Part shown: piece by piece, positions 29,224 through 38,178 of the stretch
How the letters are laid out: every line of letters begins with the position of its first letter
Position numbering within the stretch: position 1 is the first letter of the stretch
Made by a program: the position numbers and the translations under genes
The notes under the pieces: model-generated
Databases searched by the model: none
Told to the model about the DNA's origin: nothing
The model's input: only the letters and a program-made list of their open reading frames with translations
NCBI RefSeq assembly: GCF_018070075.1
Contig: NZ_JAGPXE010000004.1
Location: 372,001 to 436,000 of the forward strand
Direction of reading: 5' to 3'
DNA length: 64,000 bases
From: Saccharopolyspora endophytica
Lineage (GTDB): Bacteria; Actinomycetota; Actinomycetes; Mycobacteriales; Pseudonocardiaceae

Positions 29224-29892
29224 TCAGGCGACTGGTTCTGGCATGACCTCCACCGCGTAGGTGCAGGTGATCGTGTCGTTGGTGCGGGGGTCGGTGAGTT
29301 CCACGCGCCAGGTGGTGGCGAACTGGTCGACGTCGGGGGTCATGGGGATGGTGCCCGAGATCAGGACAGTGCCGGGCCGGGCGAGACCTCGGGCGCGGAG
29401 CTCTTCCAGCCAGTAGTGCGGGGTGAGCAGGTCGGCGAGGGTGCCGTCCTGGATCTTCTCGCCGCCGGCCCAGGCCGTGAGCGCGATCTCGTCGAGGTGG
29501 TCCTCGACGTCGGCCAGCCGCCACGCCTTGCGGCCGAGGACGTCCGGCCCGGCCTGCTTGCTCCAGGCCACGCCGTGGACCTCCAGCTCGCGGTCGGTGT
29601 GGTCGCAGGCGGCGGTGAGCAGCACGTCGTCCTCGGTGATCACCAGCGCCCACTCGGCCTCGCCGGACGTCCGGCCGTGCTGCACCGGGACCACGTCGGC
29701 CTGCATCGCCAGGTAGGGCGCGACCGGGTACAGGCAGGGCGTGCGGGTCGGGGCGGGGACGCCGAGCTCGGCCAGTTCCGCGACGTGGACGGCCACGTCC
29801 TCCTGGCTGCGACCGGCGTACCCGGCGTTGAGCAGCGTCGTCACCGAGACCTCGACCGTCCGGCCACCGACATCGAAATGAAGTGGAAACAC
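29224..29892 (-). CDS. DUF2848 family protein
   Basis: 222 residues resembling DUF2848: PLHFDVGGRTVEVSVTTLLNAGYAGR at the N-terminus, then TPCLYPVAPYLAMQADVVPVQ and LEVHGVAWSKQAGPDVLGRKAW, and GTVLISGTIPMTPDVDQFATTW near the C-terminus. The family is thought related to fumarylacetoacetate-hydrolase-like folds; the reaction is unknown. I chose the GTG at 29892 with GGAGG 5 nt upstream. It is divergent from the MHS transporter and shares a GntR-like operator with it, suggesting a role in the same catabolic route. Confidence 0.78.
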   Translation of the reverse strand: MFPLHFDVGGRTVEVSVTTLLNAGYAGRSQEDVAVHVAELAELGVPAPTRTPCLYPVAPYLAMQADVVPVQHGRTSGEAEWALVITEDDVLLTAACDHTDRELEVHGVAWSKQAGPDVLGRKAWRLADVEDHLDEIALTAWAGGEKIQDGTLADLLTPHYWLEELRARGLARPGTVLISGTIPMTPDVDQFATTWRVELTDPRTNDTITCTYAVEVMPEPVA

Positions 29893-29916
29893 AACACCCT
29901 CCCGTTTGGCATACCT

Positions 29917-29927
29917 CTTGTATACAG
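29917..29927. promoter_or_regulatory. GntR-type operator candidate between DUF2848 and transporter
   Basis: CTTGTATACAG with the perfect 8-bp palindrome TGTATACA (29919-29926). A matching half-site TATACAA occurs at 31890-31896 upstream of the GntR gene itself, so both are probable sites of that regulator. Confidence 0.55.
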
Positions 29928-29971
29928 TTCGTATCACACTGTGCCGGTCCACCTGGAAATCGAGGGAGCCC

Positions 29972-31273
29972 ATGACGAACGCGACCGCGACCGCCGCAAG
30001 ACCGGCGCGCAAGGACCTGATCAAGGCATTCGTGGCGAGCCTGAGCGGCACCTCCCTGGAGTGGTACGACTTCGCCGCCTACTCGGTCGCCTCGGCGCTG
30101 GTGTTCGGCCAGCTGTTCTTCCCCAGCCACGACCCGCTGTCGGGCACGTTGCTGGCGTTCTCCACCTACGCCGTCGGCTACGTCTCGCGCCCGTTGGGCG
30201 GATTCGTCTTCGGCCGCCTCGGCGACGTGCTCGGCCGCAAGCAGGTCCTGGTGATCACGCTGCTGATCACCGGCATCTCCACCGTCCTCATCGGACTGCT
30301 GCCCACCCACGACCAGGTCGGCGCGCTCGGCGCGGTGTTGCTGGTGGTGCTGCGATTCGCCCAGGGCGTGGGCATCGGCGGCGAGTGGGGCGGCGCGGTG
30401 CTGCTCTCCAGCGAGTACGGCAGCGAGAAGCACCGCGGGTTCTGGGCCTCCGCCGCCCAGATCGGGCCGCCGGCCGGAAACCTGCTGGCCAACGGTGTTC
30501 TCGCCGGTCTGGCCGCCGGGCTGACCTCGGAGCAGTTCATGTCCTGGGGCTGGCGGGTCGCGTTCCTGCTGTCGGCCGTGCTGGTGATCTTCGGCCTGTG
30601 GATCCGCGTGAAGCTGGAGGAGACCCCGGTCTTCCAGGAGATCCAGCAGAAGGGCGAGCAGGCGGGCGCCCCGGTGCGCGAGGTCCTCACGCAGGAACCG
30701 CGCGCGCTGATCGCCGGGATCCTCTCCCGCGTCGGCCCGGACGTGCTCTACGCGCTGTTCACCGTCTTCGTGCTCACCTACGCCACCCAGCAGTTGGACA
30801 TGCCCAAGAGCTGGGCGGTCACCGGAGTCATGCTCGGCTCCTCGCTCCAGCTGTTCCTGATGCCGCTGGCCGGGGCGCTGTCGGACCGCTTCGGCCGCCG
30901 CCGCGTCTACGCGGTCGGCGCCGTCGGCGGCCTGGTGTGGCCGTTCGTGTTCTTCCCGCTGGTCGGAGGCGGATCCGCGGGGCTGCTGATCGTCGGCGTC
31001 ATCGTCGGCCTGATCTGGCACGCCCTGATGTACGGGCCGCAGGCCGCGTTCATCGCCGAGCAGTTCAGCCCGGCGCTGCGCGCCACCGGCGCCTCGCTGG
31101 CCTACACGCTCGCCGGGATCATCGGCGGAGCCCTGGCCCCACTGCTGTTCACCTCGCTGTACGCCTACTTCGACACCTGGGTCGCCCCCGCCTGCTACCT
31201 GGCGGCGACCTGCGTGGTGACGCTCATCGGCCTGTGGCTCAGCCGGACTGCAACACCCGCCGGGTCGCGCTGA
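29972..31273 (+). CDS. MFS metabolite:proton symporter (MHS family)
   Basis: 433 residues, 12 predicted spans. MHS-family signatures: SLSGTSLEWYDFAAYS at the start, RPLGGFVFGRLGDVLGRKQVL (loop 2-3) and RFAQGVGIGGEWGGAVLLSSEY. MHS permeases import organic acids, betaines or aromatic acids. The substrate is unknown; the nearby nitrilase and DUF2848 suggest an amide- or acid-type compound. ATG start after GGGAG. Its 3' end overlaps the convergent gntR gene by 35 bp. Confidence 0.9.
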   Translation: MTNATATAARPARKDLIKAFVASLSGTSLEWYDFAAYSVASALVFGQLFFPSHDPLSGTLLAFSTYAVGYVSRPLGGFVFGRLGDVLGRKQVLVITLLITGISTVLIGLLPTHDQVGALGAVLLVVLRFAQGVGIGGEWGGAVLLSSEYGSEKHRGFWASAAQIGPPAGNLLANGVLAGLAAGLTSEQFMSWGWRVAFLLSAVLVIFGLWIRVKLEETPVFQEIQQKGEQAGAPVREVLTQEPRALIAGILSRVGPDVLYALFTVFVLTYATQQLDMPKSWAVTGVMLGSSLQLFLMPLAGALSDRFGRRRVYAVGAVGGLVWPFVFFPLVGGGSAGLLIVGVIVGLIWHALMYGPQAAFIAEQFSPALRATGASLAYTLAGIIGGALAPLLFTSLYAYFDTWVAPACYLAATCVVTLIGLWLSRTATPAGSR

Positions 31274-31862
31274 GGTGTTCGGTGATCGCCGCGGTCGCGG
31301 CCTCCGGGTCGCCCGCGGCGAGCGCCGAGCAGATCGCCTCGTGCTCGGACAGCACGGACTTGCGCCGCCCGTCGGACCGGAACAGCGCCTCGACGCCGGC
31401 CCGGATCTGCCGGGCGCGCAGCCCGTCGTAGGTCTTGGACAGCATCTCGTTGCCGACGGCCGCCACCAGCGCCGAGTGGAACCGGTGGTCGTGGTCGATG
31501 AACTCGCGAGCCTGGTCCTCGCCGAGCTCGCGCTGCTCGTCGAGCTGCGCGCGCATCTCGGCCACCGGCACCGCGTCGAGCTCGACGGCGCGGCGGGCGG
31601 CGTAGCACTCGATCATCGTGCGGATCTCGAACAGCTCGCCGATCTCCCTGCCGCCGATCGGGGCGATGTAGGCGCCGCGCTTGGGCACCAGCTGGACCAG
31701 TTCCTCGGCGGCGAGCAGCAGCAGGGCCTCGCGGATGGGCGTGCGCGACACGCCGATCTCGTCGGCCAGGGCCTGTTCGTTGACGAACTGACCCTGCATG
31801 CTGGGGTCGCTCAGGACGGTGTCCTTGAGGTGGGCGTAAGCGAGTTCACGTCCGGACGGCAC
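31239..31862 (-). CDS. GntR-family regulator, FCD subgroup
   Basis: 207 residues. N-terminal winged helix: LAYAHLKDTVLSDPSMQGQF, ALADEIGVSRTPIREALLLL and the wing VPKRGAYIAPI. The C-terminal FCD ligand domain has metal-type residues in FIDHDHRFHSALVAAVGNEML and SEHEAICSALAAGD. I chose the GTG at 31862, since AAGGGG lies upstream; an ATG at 31886 is possible but lies within the operator. It probably represses the flanking transporter, DUF2848 and nitrilase genes. Confidence 0.9.
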   Translation of the reverse strand: MPSGRELAYAHLKDTVLSDPSMQGQFVNEQALADEIGVSRTPIREALLLLAAEELVQLVPKRGAYIAPIGGREIGELFEIRTMIECYAARRAVELDAVPVAEMRAQLDEQRELGEDQAREFIDHDHRFHSALVAAVGNEMLSKTYDGLRARQIRAGVEALFRSDGRRKSVLSEHEAICSALAAGDPEAATAAITEHLSATRRVLQSG

Positions 31863-31875
31863 TTTGACCCCTTGC

Positions 31876-31896
31876 TTGCATATCATCGGTATACAA
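31876..31896. promoter_or_regulatory. GntR-type operator candidate between gntR and nitrilase
   Basis: TTGCATA (31876-31882) and TATACAA (31890-31896) are inverted half-sites with one mismatch and a 7-bp spacer. TATACA is shared with the site at 29917-29927. Confidence 0.5.
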
Positions 31897-32003
31897 GCAT
31901 CGTAACGGCCTCGGACCGGCACCACTCGGCTTGCCCGGCGGTGCGGATGGGGGAACCCGAGCGACTTCGTCGCTTCGAAGCAGAACTCGTCGAAGGATTG
32001 GTT

Positions 32004-32801
32004 GTGGCTATGCGAATCGCGTTGTGCCAGATCGTGTCGGGCCCCGACCCGAAGGCCAACCTGGAACTGGTCGCCGAGGGGATCCGCCGGGCCGCCGAGG
32101 AAGGCGCCGACCTCGCGGTGTTCCCCGAGGCGACGATGGCCTGCTTCGGCGTGAAGCTGGCACCGCTGGCCGAGCCGCTGGACGGCCCGTGGGCCACCGA
32201 GGTCCGCCGGCTCGCGCGGGAAGCCGGCATCGCCGTGGTCGCGGGCATGTTCACCCCCGCCGACGACGGGCGGGTCACCAACACGCTGCTGATCACCGGT
32301 CGCGGCGTGGAGGCCTCCTACGACAAGATCCACCTCTTCGACGCGTTCGGCTTCGCCGAGTCCACCACCGTCGCCCCCGGCGCGGAGACGGTCGTGATCA
32401 CCCTCGACGGCGTCGGCATCGGCTTCACCACCTGCTACGACGTGCGGTTCCCCGGGCTGTTCCAGAAGCTCGCCGACGAGGGCGCGTCGGTGATCGTCAC
32501 CCCGGCGTCGTGGGGTTCCGGCGAGGGCAAGCGCGAGCAGTGGGAGCTGCTGGTGCGCGCCCGCGCGCTCGACTCGACCTCGTGGATCGTGGCCTGCGGC
32601 CAGGGAGACCCGCGCAGCATCGGCCGCGAACCCTCCGGCAAAGCCCCGACCGGCATCGGCCACAGCCTCGTCGCCACTCCCCTCGGCCTGGTCCACGCGC
32701 AGCTCGGCGCCGAACCCGGCGTCGAGGTCGTCGACGTCGACCCGGACGCGGTCGAAGGAGCCCGTCAGGCCGTCCCGGTGCTCACCAACCGGCGTTTCTG
32801 A
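32004..32801 (+). CDS. carbon-nitrogen hydrolase (nitrilase superfamily)
   Basis: 265 residues. The Glu-Lys-Cys triad is visible: AVFPEATM, YDKIHLFDAFG and GFTTCYDVRFPGLF. This is the amidase/Nit branch, acting on amides, carbamoyl or omega-amide substrates. I used the GTG at 32004 because GAAGGA is 6-7 nt upstream; the ATG at 32010 is also possible. It is divergent from gntR, and a hairpin AGCGACTTCGTCGCT (31960-31974) sits in its leader. It probably processes the compound imported by the MHS transporter. Confidence 0.9.
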   Translation: MAMRIALCQIVSGPDPKANLELVAEGIRRAAEEGADLAVFPEATMACFGVKLAPLAEPLDGPWATEVRRLAREAGIAVVAGMFTPADDGRVTNTLLITGRGVEASYDKIHLFDAFGFAESTTVAPGAETVVITLDGVGIGFTTCYDVRFPGLFQKLADEGASVIVTPASWGSGEGKREQWELLVRARALDSTSWIVACGQGDPRSIGREPSGKAPTGIGHSLVATPLGLVHAQLGAEPGVEVVDVDPDAVEGARQAVPVLTNRRF

Positions 32802-33670
32802 ACGGCTCGGAACGCCAGGGCCGTCGAGATGAGCAGGACGGCCGTGGTGATGACGCTGCCCTCGACGCCGAAGCCGCCGCCGGTGAGCAGTTCAGCGGTT
32901 CCCGGCTCGGGGTCGAGGCTCAGCAGCGTGGCCTGGATGTCCATCCCGGACACCTGGATCCCGGCCACGTTGCCCTGGCACCAGTTCCACACGACGTGGA
33001 AGGCGCACACGCCCCACAGCGACCCCTCGGCCACGGCCCACAACCCCAGCGTCAGACCGATCAGCAGGACGTTGACCAGCGGCAGCACGCCGACGTCGAA
33101 GTTGGCCCCGTGCAGCAGCGCGAAGACCAGCGCCTGGAAGATGATCGCGGCCGCGAGCCCCCACTTGCGGTAGGCGGTCTGCAGCAGGTAGCCGCGGCTG
33201 ACGACCTCCTCGGTGCACGCCTGCACGGCGAACCCGACCAGCGCCAGCAGCACCGCCCCGACCTGCGCGAACCGCACCGGCCCGACCAGGTACTGCCCGC
33301 CGGCAAGGTTCACCACCACGGGCACCGCCAGCAGCACGACCGCCACACCGGCGCCGAACGCCAGGTGCGCACCGATCCCGGAAGCCGGGAAGAACCCGAG
33401 GCTGGCCAGCGGACGCCGCTCCTTGAGCAGCACCCAGAGCGCGAGCAGACCGCTCGCCCCGAGGAAGCTCAGCAGCAGCACCAGCTGACTCCCGATCCCC
33501 ATCGGTCCGCCCACCAGGGCCAGCGCGGAAACCCCGAACACCGGCAGCAGGGCCAGCGTCACCACCGCGGGCCCGACCAGCAGGCACACGACCACCACCA
33601 GCAGTCCCAGCACCGGACCGGTGGGCCGCCGCGCCGCCGAAGCACCGCCCAACAAAGCCGAATCCACCAC
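32765..33670 (-). CDS. CPBP family intramembrane glutamic endopeptidase
   Basis: 301 residues, about eight membrane spans. Abi/CPBP motifs: ACTEEVVSRGYLLQT (motif 1, EExxxR), FALLHGANF (motif 2) and CAFHVVWNW (motif 3). The GTG at 33670 follows GGGAGGT. Substrate unknown; such proteases often mature or degrade membrane proteins or peptides. It converges with the nitrilase gene, overlapping by 37 bp. Family B copy B3 lies upstream. Confidence 0.9.
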   Translation of the reverse strand: MVDSALLGGASAARRPTGPVLGLLVVVVCLLVGPAVVTLALLPVFGVSALALVGGPMGIGSQLVLLLSFLGASGLLALWVLLKERRPLASLGFFPASGIGAHLAFGAGVAVVLLAVPVVVNLAGGQYLVGPVRFAQVGAVLLALVGFAVQACTEEVVSRGYLLQTAYRKWGLAAAIIFQALVFALLHGANFDVGVLPLVNVLLIGLTLGLWAVAEGSLWGVCAFHVVWNWCQGNVAGIQVSGMDIQATLLSLDPEPGTAELLTGGGFGVEGSVITTAVLLISTALAFRAVQKRRLVSTGTA

Positions 33671-33750
33671 GCGCACCTCCCGTTCCACCACCCGATCATG
33701 CCGCAACCCGAACACCCCCACCGCCCCACACGCCTCCTGACCAGGGGGAT

Positions 33751-33810
33751 TCGAATTTCGCGCGAAATTCGAACGCCGAAGTTCGGGCTCGAATTTCGCG
33801 CGAAATTCGA
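33751..33810. repeat. paired-palindrome family B, copy B3
   Basis: Two perfect 22-bp palindromes at 33751-33772 and 33789-33810, 38 bp start to start. The spacer contains CGCCGAAGTTCGGG, similar to the spacer of copy B4 (CTCCGAAACTTCGCC). They lie between the CPBP gene and nadC. Confidence 0.9.
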
Positions 33811-33866
33811 AAGGGGTTGCGCAGGCGGGTGAACTTGAGCGCCTGGGCGGGTGATGTTGGTCCGGG

Positions 33867-34715
33867 TCACATGTCCAGGCCGAGGTCCAGGGTCGGGGAG
33901 GAGTGGGTCAGGGCTCCCACCGCTAGGTAGTGGACTCCGGTCCGGGCGTAGGCCGCTGCCACGTCGAGGGTGAGACCACCCGAGGCCTCCAGCTCCGTGC
34001 CCGGTGAGAGCGCCCGGGTGCGCGACATCGCTTCGGCGCACTGGTCCGGGGTGAAGTTGTCCAGCAGGACCAGGGAGACGTTCTCGGCCAGGACCTCTTC
34101 GAGCTCGGCGAGGTCGCCGACCTCGACCTCCATCGGGAGGTCCGGTGCGTGGGCGCGGCAGGCCCGGACTGCGGCCGCCGGGGAACCCGCGGCCACCACG
34201 TGGTTGTCCTTGATCAGGATCGCGTCGCCCAGGCCCATGCGGTGGTTGACGCCGCCACCGCAGCGGACCGCGTACTTCTGCAGGTCGCGCAGGCCCGGGA
34301 GGGTCTTGCGGCTGTCCCGGATCTTGCAACCGGTGCCTGCCACGGCGTCCACCCACGCCGAGGTCGCGGTGGCGATGCCCGAGAGGTGGGTCAGCAGGTT
34401 GAGCGCGGTGCGCTCCGCGGTGAGCAGGCCCCGGACCGGCGCCTTCACGCGCAGCGCGCAGTCACCGGGAGCGAGCCGATCGCCGTCGGCGCGTTCGTCG
34501 AGCACCTGGTAGGCGTCGGCGCCCAGCACCTCGTCGAGCACCAGGCGCGCCACCGGAAGCCCCGCCAGCACACCGGCTTTGCGGGTGTTGAAGCCCGCCT
34601 CGGCGACCGCGTCCTCGGCGACGGTGGCCTCGGTGGTGGCGTCCGGCCCGTGGCGCAGGTCCTCGGCCAGGGCCGTGCGGACGATCTCGCGGGCGCCGTC
34701 GAAGTCGAAAGTCAT
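33867..34715 (-). CDS. nadC: nicotinate-nucleotide pyrophosphorylase (quinolinate PRTase)
   Basis: Quinolinate plus PRPP to nicotinate mononucleotide. 282 residues. Diagnostic motifs: LLTAERTALNLLTHLSGIAT, IRDSRKTLPGLRDLQKYAVRCGGGVNHR, ILIKDNH and EASGGLTLDV. ATG overlaps the nadB stop (ATGA). Last gene of nadABC. Confidence 0.97.
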   Translation of the reverse strand: MTFDFDGAREIVRTALAEDLRHGPDATTEATVAEDAVAEAGFNTRKAGVLAGLPVARLVLDEVLGADAYQVLDERADGDRLAPGDCALRVKAPVRGLLTAERTALNLLTHLSGIATATSAWVDAVAGTGCKIRDSRKTLPGLRDLQKYAVRCGGGVNHRMGLGDAILIKDNHVVAAGSPAAAVRACRAHAPDLPMEVEVGDLAELEEVLAENVSLVLLDNFTPDQCAEAMSRTRALSPGTELEASGGLTLDVAAAYARTGVHYLAVGALTHSSPTLDLGLDM

Positions 34716-36310
34716 GCCGCTGTCCTCGCAATTCCGGTCTCGGCGTGGATCAACCACCCCGAGGCGTCGAGCCGGAGCACCGTGCTGCGCCGCCAGCGCA
34801 GGTCGTCGGTGTCCGGGAAGTCGGTGCGGCGGTGGCAACCGCGCGATTCCGCGCGGAGCCTGGCCGCTGCCAGCAGGGCCTGCGCGGTCAGCGTCAGCGA
34901 CGCGTCCTCGACCGCCTGCCGCGTCCGCAGCGGACGGACGACGGAGGCGCGGTCCAGCACCGAGCACGCCTCGGCCATCCCGTCCTCGCTGCGGCCGATG
35001 CCCGCGTGCGTGCTCATGGTGCGCTGCAGCAGGTCTCGCTCGACGACCGCGAACGCGGGCGGCTCGACCTCGCCCACCGACGTGCGCGACAGCAGCCCGC
35101 ACCCGAGGTCCTTGGCCACGGCCGAGGCCGCTCGCCCGCCCACGACCAGCCCTTCCAGCAGGCTGTTGGAGGCCAGCCGGTTCGCCCCGTGCAGGCCCGT
35201 GCAGGCCACCTCGCCCGCCACGTACAGGCCGGTCACCGCGGTACGGCCATCCACATCGGACACCACGCCGCCGCACGAGTAGTGCGCCGCGCTGGCCACC
35301 GGGATCGGCTCGGCCGCCGGATCGATCCCCGCCTCCCGGCACGAGGCGTGCACGGTCGGGAACCGCTCGGCGAAACCGGGGACCCCGGTGGCGTCCAGGA
35401 AGACGTGCCCGGCACCGGTCTCCGCCGCGCGCCGGGTGATCGCCGCCGACACCACGTCGCGCGGCGCCAGATCGCCCAGCGGGTGCACCCCGTCCATCAC
35501 CCGGTCCCCGCGCACGTCCAGCAGCACCGCTCCTTCGCCGCGCACCGCCTCGGTGACCAGCGGGCGACGTCCGCGCGCCTCGCCCTCGGCGTAGAGCACG
35601 GTCGGGTGGAACTGCACGAACTCCAGGTCCGCCGCTCCCGCCCCGGCGCGCAGCGCCAGCGCCACACCGTCCGCAGTGGACACGTCGGGGTTGGTCGTCG
35701 CGGCGTAGAGCTGACCGAGACCGCCGGTGGCCAGCAGCACCGCGGGCGCGTGCAGCACACCGGGGCGGCTCTCGGAGTCCATCGCCAGCGCCCCGGCGAT
35801 CGCGCCGCCCTCGCCGCGCAGCAGCTCGACCACGCAGTGCTGCTCCAGCACCGGGATCCCGCCACCGCGCACGGCCGACACCAGCGCCCGCTGCACCTCG
35901 GCGCCGGTGGCGTCCCCACCTGCGTGGATGACGCGGAACGCCTGGTGCCCGCCCTCGCGGGTGCGGGCCAGCGCGCCGTCGACGGCGTCGAACTCAGCGC
36001 CCGCCGCGCGCAACCGGCCGATGGCCTGCGCGCCGTCGGCGAGGATGTCGCGCACCGCCTGCGGCGAGCACAGCCCGACACCCGCGGTCAGCGTGTCCTC
36101 GACGTGCTTGTGCAGGCTGTCGCCCGGGTCGAGCTCGTCCGGCCGCACCACGGCGATGCCGCCCTGCGCCCAGCCGGTGTTGCCGGCCGCGACCGAGTCC
36201 TTGCTCAGCACCAGCACGCGCAGACCGGCTTCGCGAGCGCGCAGCGCGGCGGTCAGCCCGGCCACACCGGTGCCGACGACCAGCAGGTCGGCACCGGCTT
36301 CCCAGGTCAC
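34712..36310 (-). CDS. nadB: L-aspartate oxidase
   Basis: FAD enzyme making iminoaspartate. 532 residues. FAD site [19 protein letters not shown], substrate region [21 protein letters not shown] segment ([12 protein letters not shown]), [10 protein letters not shown] with the active-site loop, and [21 protein letters not shown] start overlaps the nadA stop; the stop overlaps nadC. Confidence 0.96.
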   Translation of the reverse strand: MTWEAGADLLVVGTGVAGLTAALRAREAGLRVLVLSKDSVAAGNTGWAQGGIAVVRPDELDPGDSLHKHVEDTLTAGVGLCSPQAVRDILADGAQAIGRLRAAGAEFDAVDGALARTREGGHQAFRVIHAGGDATGAEVQRALVSAVRGGGIPVLEQHCVVELLRGEGGAIAGALAMDSESRPGVLHAPAVLLATGGLGQLYAATTNPDVSTADGVALALRAGAGAADLEFVQFHPTVLYAEGEARGRRPLVTEAVRGEGAVLLDVRGDRVMDGVHPLGDLAPRDVVSAAITRRAAETGAGHVFLDATGVPGFAERFPTVHASCREAGIDPAAEPIPVASAAHYSCGGVVSDVDGRTAVTGLYVAGEVACTGLHGANRLASNSLLEGLVVGGRAASAVAKDLGCGLLSRTSVGEVEPPAFAVVERDLLQRTMSTHAGIGRSEDGMAEACSVLDRASVVRPLRTRQAVEDASLTLTAQALLAAARLRAESRGCHRRTDFPDTDDLRWRRSTVLRLDASGWLIHAETGIARTAA

Positions 36311-37320
36311 TCGCCACCGCCGGGCTTGCCGATGGCGATCATCCGCTCCACCGATGCCCGAGCGCGGTCGGCGACGTCGGTGGGCACGTGCACCTCGTCG
36401 GCGCCTTCGCGCAGGCAGCGCAGGAGGGCCGCCGGGGTGATCATCTTCATGTAGCGGCAGGAGGCCCGGTCGTTGACCGCGCGGAAGTCGATCTCCGGAG
36501 CGGCCTTCCGCAGCTGGTGCAGCATGCCGACCTCGGTGGCCACCAGCACCGAGCGCGCGCCGGTGTCCCTCGCCGCGGTGAGCATGTCGCCGGTGGACAG
36601 GATCTTCACCCGCTCCGGCTCCACGGTGCCCTCGCCCGCGAGGTAGAGCGCGGAGGTCGCGCAGCCGCACTCGGGGTGGATGAACAGGTCCGCCTCCGGC
36701 GACGCGGCGGCGCGCTCGGCGAGCTCCGGCCCGTTGATCCCGGCGTGCACGTGGCACTCACCGGCCCAGATGTGCAGGTTCTCCCGGCCGGTCTCGCGCT
36801 TGACGTGCGCGCCCAGGAACTGGTCCGGGCAGAACAGCACCTCGCGGTCCTCCGGGATCGAGCGCACCACGTCGACCGCGTTGGAGGAGGTGCAGCAGAT
36901 GTCGGTCTCGGCCTTCACCTCCGCGGTCGTGTTGACGTAGGAGACGACGACCGCGCCCGGGTGCTCGGCCTTCCACTCGCGCAGCTGCTCGGCGGTGATC
37001 GAGTCGGCCAGCGAGCAACCCGCCCGCTCGTCGGGGATCAGCACCGTCTTCTCCGGGCCGAGGATCTTGGCGGTCTCGGCCATGAAGTGCACGCCGCAGA
37101 AGACGATCGTGCTCGCGTCGCTGTTGGCCGCGATGCGGCTCAGCGCCAGCGAGTCACCGGTGTGGTGGGCGACGTCCTGGATCTCGGGCAGCTGGTAGTT
37201 GTGCGCCAGCAGCACGGCGTCGCGCTCCTCGGCCAACCGCCGGACCTCCTCGGCCCAGGCGGCGTCGGCTTCGACACCGGTGTAGCCGGCATCGGTCCGC
37301 TGCCACGTCGCAGTCGCCAT
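36307..37320 (-). CDS. nadA: quinolinate synthase
   Basis: [4Fe-4S] enzyme that condenses iminoaspartate with DHAP to quinolinate. 337 residues. [39 protein letters not shown] and the late cysteine region HPECGCA are present; three cluster cysteines (CGVHF, HPECG and the NDRASC region) can be placed only tentatively. First gene of nadABC, divergent from nrtR. Confidence 0.96.
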   Translation of the reverse strand: MATATWQRTDAGYTGVEADAAWAEEVRRLAEERDAVLLAHNYQLPEIQDVAHHTGDSLALSRIAANSDASTIVFCGVHFMAETAKILGPEKTVLIPDERAGCSLADSITAEQLREWKAEHPGAVVVSYVNTTAEVKAETDICCTSSNAVDVVRSIPEDREVLFCPDQFLGAHVKRETGRENLHIWAGECHVHAGINGPELAERAAASPEADLFIHPECGCATSALYLAGEGTVEPERVKILSTGDMLTAARDTGARSVLVATEVGMLHQLRKAAPEIDFRAVNDRASCRYMKMITPAALLRCLREGADEVHVPTDVADRARASVERMIAIGKPGGGE

Positions 37321-37392
37321 CTCGTCCTCCTCGCCGGGGGCTCCGAGACGCGCCGGAGACCCCGCAACTCACCCCGGATCAACGGGCCCGAG

Positions 37393-37415
37393 GTTTTCGC
37401 CTTATAATCGAAAAC
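37393..37415. promoter_or_regulatory. NrtR operator candidate enclosing a TATAAT -10
   Basis: Perfect 7-bp inverted repeat GTTTTCG (37393-37399) and CGAAAAC (37409-37415) around a 9-bp centre that contains a consensus TATAAT (37403-37408). The nrtR GTG follows immediately at 37416, so nrtR is probably leaderless and repressor binding would occlude its -10. On the opposite strand TATAAG could serve nadA. Confidence 0.65.
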
Positions 37416-38120
37416 GTGCCACATCGTAACACCGGGACAACGGCGGATGGCAGAGATGCAGCTCACGAAGTCCTCGCAGGGGTCCTGCAGATCCGCGACG
37501 AACGACTCCAGGTGATGCTCTGGCAGCGCGCCAAAGAGCCCGCGCTGCACCGCTGGTCGCTCCCCCGGGGCCGGCTCGCCGCCGACGAGGACGTCGAGGC
37601 GTCGATCCGGCGGCAGCTCGCCGAGAAGGTCGACGTGCACAAGCTCTCCCACGTCGAGCAGCTCTCGGTGTTCAGCGCCCCCGGCCGGGTGCCGGACCGG
37701 CGGGTCATCGCCACCGCGTTCCTGTGCCTGGTGCCCGCCGACGTCGACCCCGAAGTGCCCGCCGACACCCGCTGGTTCCCGGTCGACGACCTGCCCGCGA
37801 CGGCCTTCGACCACGAGGAGATCGTGCTCGCCGCGCGAGACCGGCTGCGCGCCAAGCTCTCCTACACCAACATCGGGTTCGCGCTGGCCCCGGCGGAGTT
37901 CACCGTCTCCGAACTGCGAGGGATCTACTCGGGCGCGCTCGGCTACCAGGTCGCGGCGACGAACCTGCAGCGCGTGCTGTCCCGGCGAGGCGTCCTGGAA
38001 CCCACCGGCCGCACCGTGCCCGCCGGGCGCTCCGGCGGCCGACCGCCCGCGCTGTTCCGCTTCACCTCCCGAGACCTGCAGGTGACCGACCCGTTCGCGG
38101 TGTTCCGTCCCCCGGCCTGA
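37416..38120 (+). CDS. nrtR: NrtR-type Nudix regulator of NAD synthesis
   Basis: 234 residues. The N-terminal Nudix-like domain (LAGVLQIRDERLQVMLWQRA, HRWSLPRGRLAADEDVEASIRRQLAEKV) has a degenerate Nudix box, as in non-catalytic NrtR sensors. The C-terminal winged helix (FTVSELRGIYSGALGYQVAATNLQRVLSRRGVLEPTG) is the NrtR DNA-binding domain. Homologs bind ADP-ribose and repress nad operons; this one is divergent from nadABC with a palindrome between them. GTG start, probably leaderless. Confidence 0.88.
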   Translation: MPHRNTGTTADGRDAAHEVLAGVLQIRDERLQVMLWQRAKEPALHRWSLPRGRLAADEDVEASIRRQLAEKVDVHKLSHVEQLSVFSAPGRVPDRRVIATAFLCLVPADVDPEVPADTRWFPVDDLPATAFDHEEIVLAARDRLRAKLSYTNIGFALAPAEFTVSELRGIYSGALGYQVAATNLQRVLSRRGVLEPTGRTVPAGRSGGRPPALFRFTSRDLQVTDPFAVFRPPA

Positions 38121-38178
38121 ACATCGCCTGTTTCACTTGGAGCAGCCTCGTTGCGTCGATCGAAGTAGTTTGGGAGGC

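Noticed and set aside
30178..31021. Antisense frames to the MHS transporter as real genes.
   Set aside because: They lack ribosome-binding sites and motifs and overlap a clear transporter.
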